A stretch of DNA of 9,741 nucleotides, taken from positions 1 to 9,741 of the forward strand of contig JAISWV010000266.1 of the NCBI GenBank assembly GCA_031270755.1, read 5' to 3'. Made by a program: the position numbers and the translations under genes. This DNA is from Synergistaceae bacterium. GTDB taxonomy: Bacteria > Synergistota > Synergistia > Synergistales > Aminobacteriaceae. This document shows positions 7,105 to 9,741 of this stretch, piece by piece (the stretch's first letter is position 1; the number at the start of each line of letters is the position of its first letter). The notes beneath the pieces are model-generated. The model was not told the origin of the DNA, did not search any database, and saw only the letters and a list, made by a program, of their open reading frames with translations.

Positions 7105-9037
7105 TTCAAGAAACTCGATTTTGCTGGTGGATGACGAACCTCTCAATTTGCTGGCGCTCAGCAAGATGCTCTCTCCCCAATATGCCGTTTTTATTGCGAA
7201 GTCTGGAGAGCAGGCTTTGAAGTTTATCGCGGAGCGTAAACCGGATCTCGTTTTACTGGACGTCTCGATGCCGGGTATGGACGGTTTTTCCGTGCTTTCG
7301 CGCATGAAGGCGGAAGAAGGTACAAGGGACATCCCCGTAATATTTATCACCGGGATGACCAGCGAAGACGACGAAGAAAAGGGTTTTCTTCTCGGCGCGG
7401 TGGATTATATCAAAAAACCGTTCAAGAGCGCGATTGTCCGAGCGCGCGTCAACACACATATACAGCTCGTGCGTCAGTCCAAGCTGACCGAAGACGAACT
7501 GGCGCGGGTCCTGTCCCTGGCGGAAGGTTCGCCGCAGTTCATGGCTTTCCTCAGCACGGACGGACGGGTGGATTACCTGAACCCGGCGGCGAGTCACGTT
7601 TCAGGCTATTCGAAAAGCGAACTCGCCTCTCGGGGCTTGGAAGCCGTGTTCGGCAAGGAAGGTTTGCGGAGGATTGTCACGGAATTTCTGCAAAGCGTGG
7701 GCCGGTGCGTCAACGAGTTCGAGATGCCGGTGGTCCGCAAGGACGGTTCGAAAAGGATCTTGAATTTCTCTACTTTCACGGCGGTGCTTCACGGCGGAAA
7801 AACAGGCCTTGGGCTCATCGGCAACGACATCACCGAGATGAAAAAAATGCAGATGGAGCTCATCGAAGCGAAAGAACGCACGGACCGGGCTCTGATCCAC
7901 GAAGAATATTACAGCAAGGCGAAGAGCGATTTTCTGAGCCGTATGAGCCATGAAATGCGCACTCCCATGAACGCCATCGTGAACATGGCGTCGTTAGCCC
8001 GAACAGACGACGCCGAACGGCGGAGACATTGTCTGGACGAGATCGACAAGGCCTCTGGGCATCTGTTGGGTATCATAGACAACATTCTGGATATGACAAA
8101 AATCGACGCGGGCGGCTTCGAATTGTCCGCGCGGCCGTTCCGTTTCCGTTCCGCTATGCACTCCGTCATAGAGCAGGTTTCCCGGCAGGCCAATGAAAAA
8201 AAACAAAAATTCGAAAGTGCGCTCGACGAACGTATCCCCGATTTGCTCGTCGCGGACGAGGGCAGAATGAAACAGGCTCTCCTCAATTTGCTTTCAAACG
8301 CCGTGAAGTTCACTCCTCCGGGCGGATCTATACGCTTGTCGGCTGCGGAGTCCGGCGTCCGCGACAAGAGGTGCTCCATATGTTTTGAAGTCAGCGACAC
8401 AGGCGTCGGAATGTCCTCCGAAATGCAGGAGCGTTTATGGAACGCTTTCGAACAGGCGGATAACAGCATCTCCAGGGTCCACGGCGGTACCGGTTTGGGT
8501 TTGCCCATCACCAGGCACATCGTCGAGAAGATGGGCGGCAATATAGGTGTCGAGTCGGCGCCCGGCCAGGGAACGCGATTTGCCTTCACCGTCAGCGTGG
8601 ATTTCGAGACGTGCGATGTCCTGCCGGGGAAAAACGAAGCCGACGGAGCCGACGTTTCGCTTTTGGAAGGGAAGCGTATTCTGGTTGTGGACGATGTGGA
8701 AGTGAACCGGGAGATAATTTCCGTCCTGCTGGCAGACGTAAATGTCAAGCTGGACACGGCGGCAGACGGAACAGAGGCCGTGTACAAGTTCGCTCAGGAC
8801 GGGCACGACTTCATATTGATGGACTTGCATATGCCGGTTATGGATGGTTTCGAGGCGGCTTGCCGTATACGGACGTCGGGGCTGGCGGGGGCGGACAAAG
8901 TACAAATAATCGCCGTCACCGCGGATACCGGCGGCGACATAATCGAGAAATGCCTTGCGTCGGGTATGAACGACTATCTGACCAAACCCGTCGAATTTGA
9001 GACGCTGGTCGGAACGCTCGAGTTACACCTCAAGTAG
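7094..9037 (+). CDS. Soluble hybrid histidine kinase C: REC-PAS-HisKA-HATPase-REC
   Basis: A 647-residue hybrid kinase with a receiver at each end. The N-terminal receiver (about 8-125) has D13/D14, phosphoacceptor D56 (LLDVSMPGMDG), T86 and K108 in IKKPF. PAS is about 138-252 and differs from the PAS type in A and B. A coiled-coil linker (about 250-275) leads to HisKA with SHEMRTPMN and H286. The HATPase has N402, D435 (SDTGVGM) and GTGLGL at 465-470. The C-terminal receiver (about 527-645) has D533/D534, D577 (LMDLHMPVMDG), T609 and K631. There is no HPt, so relay onward would need the HPt of kinase A or B or a separate one. A leading receiver suggests it takes phosphate from another protein as well as sensing through PAS. 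No membrane segment is seen. It has no clear Shine-Dalgarno, and its start lies inside the receiver gene (11-bp overlap), which suggests coupled translation. Confidence 0.93.
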   Translation: MDNNSRNSILLVDDEPLNLLALSKMLSPQYAVFIAKSGEQALKFIAERKPDLVLLDVSMPGMDGFSVLSRMKAEEGTRDIPVIFITGMTSEDDEEKGFLLGAVDYIKKPFKSAIVRARVNTHIQLVRQSKLTEDELARVLSLAEGSPQFMAFLSTDGRVDYLNPAASHVSGYSKSELASRGLEAVFGKEGLRRIVTEFLQSVGRCVNEFEMPVVRKDGSKRILNFSTFTAVLHGGKTGLGLIGNDITEMKKMQMELIEAKERTDRALIHEEYYSKAKSDFLSRMSHEMRTPMNAIVNMASLARTDDAERRRHCLDEIDKASGHLLGIIDNILDMTKIDAGGFELSARPFRFRSAMHSVIEQVSRQANEKKQKFESALDERIPDLLVADEGRMKQALLNLLSNAVKFTPPGGSIRLSAAESGVRDKRCSICFEVSDTGVGMSSEMQERLWNAFEQADNSISRVHGGTGLGLPITRHIVEKMGGNIGVESAPGQGTRFAFTVSVDFETCDVLPGKNEADGADVSLLEGKRILVVDDVEVNREIISVLLADVNVKLDTAADGTEAVYKFAQDGHDFILMDLHMPVMDGFEAACRIRTSGLAGADKVQIIAVTADTGGDIIEKCLASGMNDYLTKPVEFETLVGTLELHLK

Positions 9038-9045
9038 AAAGTCCA

Positions 9046-9171
9046 GTGAAAATTACAATACCACTCAATAGTTTGGCTGGGGACATAGCTATGCCATATT
9101 ATATTGAAAATACCGGAAAACTACGCCCTGCTCAGCTTCCAAAAGTGGATAACAACAGGAAAATTTTGTAA
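9046..9171 (+). other. Short open frame after kinase C, cut at the IS66 boundary
   Basis: From GTG 9046 a frame of 41 codons stays open to TAA 9169-9171. That stop is supplied by the GTAA tip of the IS66 element, so if the frame is real the insertion truncated a longer gene. The product begins MKITIPLNSLAGDIAMP and matches nothing I recognise. There is no Shine-Dalgarno, and the length could occur by chance. The same stretch holds a perfect 10-bp palindrome, CATAGCTATG, overlapping the Ala-Met codons. No T-run terminator is seen after kinase C. Confidence 0.2.
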
Positions 9172-9177
9172 CCGTTC

Positions 9178-9344
9178 AGCCCAAATTCGCAGGTTGCAAT
9201 CTTTGAATTTCTGTAAACAGAGATACAATATACGCTTGATTCGCTTAAAACCCGCACCCATTGGGTGAAAGATAAAAAATTACTCATCTATTGTCCTAAC
9301 TCTGTATATAGAAATTTTCTAAACGCAACCTGCGGATTTAGGTC
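9178..9344. repeat. MITE-like palindromic element inserted in the IS66 tip
   Basis: Two long imperfect inverted arms (about 9180-9230 and 9289-9342) face each other. The outer parts match at 16 of 18 positions (CCYAAATYCGCAGGTTGC), including a perfect 10-base block CGCAGGTTGC at 9188-9197 against GCAACCTGCG at 9325-9334. Further in, AATTTCT, ACAGAG and ACAATA blocks also pair. The centre holds a small hairpin, CACCCATTGGGTG (9255-9267). A CAG on each side (9177-9179, 9345-9347) may be a short target duplication. There is no coding capacity. It is about 165 bp, the usual size of a non-autonomous transposable element. A structured regulatory region of IS66 is a less likely alternative, because excision on paper restores a good IS66 tip. 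Confidence 0.65.
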
Positions 9345-9374
9345 CAGACCCCCCTATTGCTTTAAGCGCCCAAT

Positions 9375-9394
9375 CATGATAAATTTCTATCATG
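9375..9394 (+). promoter_or_regulatory. Small palindrome overlapping the IS66 transposase start codon
   Basis: CATGATA (9375-9381) and TATCATG (9388-9394) form a perfect 7-bp inverted repeat with a 6-base loop, and the right arm contains the ATG of the transposase gene. In RNA it would tie up the start codon, and no Shine-Dalgarno is visible upstream. It could limit transposase translation. The role is inferred. Confidence 0.35.
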
Positions 9395-9741
9395 GAAAAT
9401 AATAAATTTTCTTTTATGGACTACAAAGACTTCTCAGAGGAAGAACTAAAAAGGTTGTCCTTGGATGATTTGGCAAGGTTAACTTATTATGTGTTGCAAG
9501 AATACTTTAAGCTCAACCAGCAAATGCACCAGAATTCGACCAACTCCAGCCGGGCTCCATCTTCCGACAGCCCCGAGGCTAAAGCGAGACATAAGGCTGA
9601 AGAATTACCGTCGCATCCTCAACATGGAGCAAGAAAACAAGGAGCGCAAATGGGGCATAAAGCCGTAAATCGGCCTCTTCTGCCTCTTGAAGAGGTTGAC
9701 GTTATCATTGACAGCAAACCGGAAGTGTGCGCCCATTGCGG
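9392..9741 (+). CDS. IS66-family transposase, N-terminal part (truncated by the window edge)
   Basis: 116 complete codons are visible and the frame is still open at the window end. The N-terminal part (about 1-50) is helical and charged, fitting the leucine-zipper-like domain that opens IS66 transposases. NSTNSSRAPSSD (about 48-59) corresponds to the family's NSSKPPSSD. RKQGAQMGHK (81-90) matches RKPGGQPGHK. LPLEEVDVIID follows at about 98-107, and C113-x-x-C116 is the first half of the family's zinc-binding motif. The DDE catalytic domain lies beyond the window. The protein is probably the only gene needed by this element. ATG 9392 was chosen because the homologous region begins soon after it; ATG 9416 in the same frame is an alternative. 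It is AT-richer than the kinases, as expected for a foreign element. Confidence 0.85.
   Translation, partial: MENNKFSFMDYKDFSEEELKRLSLDDLARLTYYVLQEYFKLNQQMHQNSTNSSRAPSSDSPEAKARHKAEELPSHPQHGARKQGAQMGHKAVNRPLLPLEEVDVIIDSKPEVCAHC

Larger units (their letters stand above)
9168..9741 (+). mobile_element. Left part of an IS66-type insertion sequence (runs off the right edge)
   Basis: The tip GTAACCGTTCAG (9168-9179) starts with the GTAA typical of IS66 elements and repeats, in inverted orientation, the tip at 102-117. The transposase gene (IS66 tnpC type) starts at 9392. Without the inserted palindrome the gene would begin about 57 bases from the tip, as expected for single-transposase IS66 elements. 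There is no room for the accessory tnpA and tnpB genes upstream of it. The 8 bases outside this tip (AAAATTTT) and those outside the left tip (GAAAAAAC) differ, so the two tips are not the ends of one simple insertion with a target duplication. Confidence 0.75.

Noticed and set aside
7909..8787. Minus-strand open frame of 292 codons opposite kinase C
   Set aside because: It is antisense to the HisKA/HATPase core, Ser-rich, and without a recognisable domain.
118..9167. One simple IS66 target duplication flanking the cluster
   Set aside because: The 8 bases next to the two tips (GAAAAAAC and AAAATTTT) are not the same, so the tips do not come from one insertion into one site.
1..9741. CRISPR array, tRNA or rRNA genes
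   Set aside because: No regularly spaced direct repeats, no tRNA cloverleaf with a conserved TTC arm, and no rRNA-like stretch were seen.

Overview
The window is dominated by a tight plus-strand cluster of four two-component signalling genes (900-9037): three soluble hybrid histidine kinases and one stand-alone receiver. Junk made of broken genes and insertion-sequence ends lies on both sides. The cluster is moderately GC-rich, the flanks clearly more AT-rich. The kinase style (no membrane segments, stacked PAS domains, receiver and HPt fused in the same chain) is common in anaerobic bacteria that carry many hybrid kinases, such as Synergistota, Desulfovibrio relatives, some Treponema and some Clostridia. 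The sequence alone does not settle the taxon.

Left flank (1-890): an IS66-type terminal inverted repeat ends at 117. Just inside it is the 3' part of a RelE/ParE-type toxin gene (131-295), then a stretch without an intact gene (296-674), then a frameshifted tail of an IS630-type transposase (675-875). The first kinase starts directly after this relic.

Signalling cluster (900-9037): kinase A (900-3416; PAS-PAS-HisKA-HATPase-REC-HPt) overlaps kinase B (3413-6625; PAS-PAS-PAS-HisKA-HATPase-REC-HPt plus a helical tail) by 4 bp. A 59-nt gap leads to a single-domain receiver (6685-7104), which overlaps kinase C (7094-9037; REC-PAS-HisKA-HATPase-REC) by 11 bp. A and B look like paralogues from a duplication. 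The cluster has the parts for a His-Asp-His-Asp relay: kinase cores, five receiver domains counting the stand-alone one, and two HPt domains. It has no DNA-binding, cyclase or other recognisable output domain, so the output must be elsewhere or act through protein-protein contact. The stand-alone receiver has Arg where the family's invariant Lys should be.

Right flank (9038-9741): a short open frame runs from 9046 to 9171. The left end of an IS66 element begins at 9168, and its transposase gene (9392 onward) runs off the window. The IS66 tip is interrupted by a palindromic element of about 165 bp that looks like a MITE. Removing it restores an IS66 tip matching the one at 102-117 at 15 of 16 bases. 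The signalling cluster therefore sits between two related IS66 ends that both face it.
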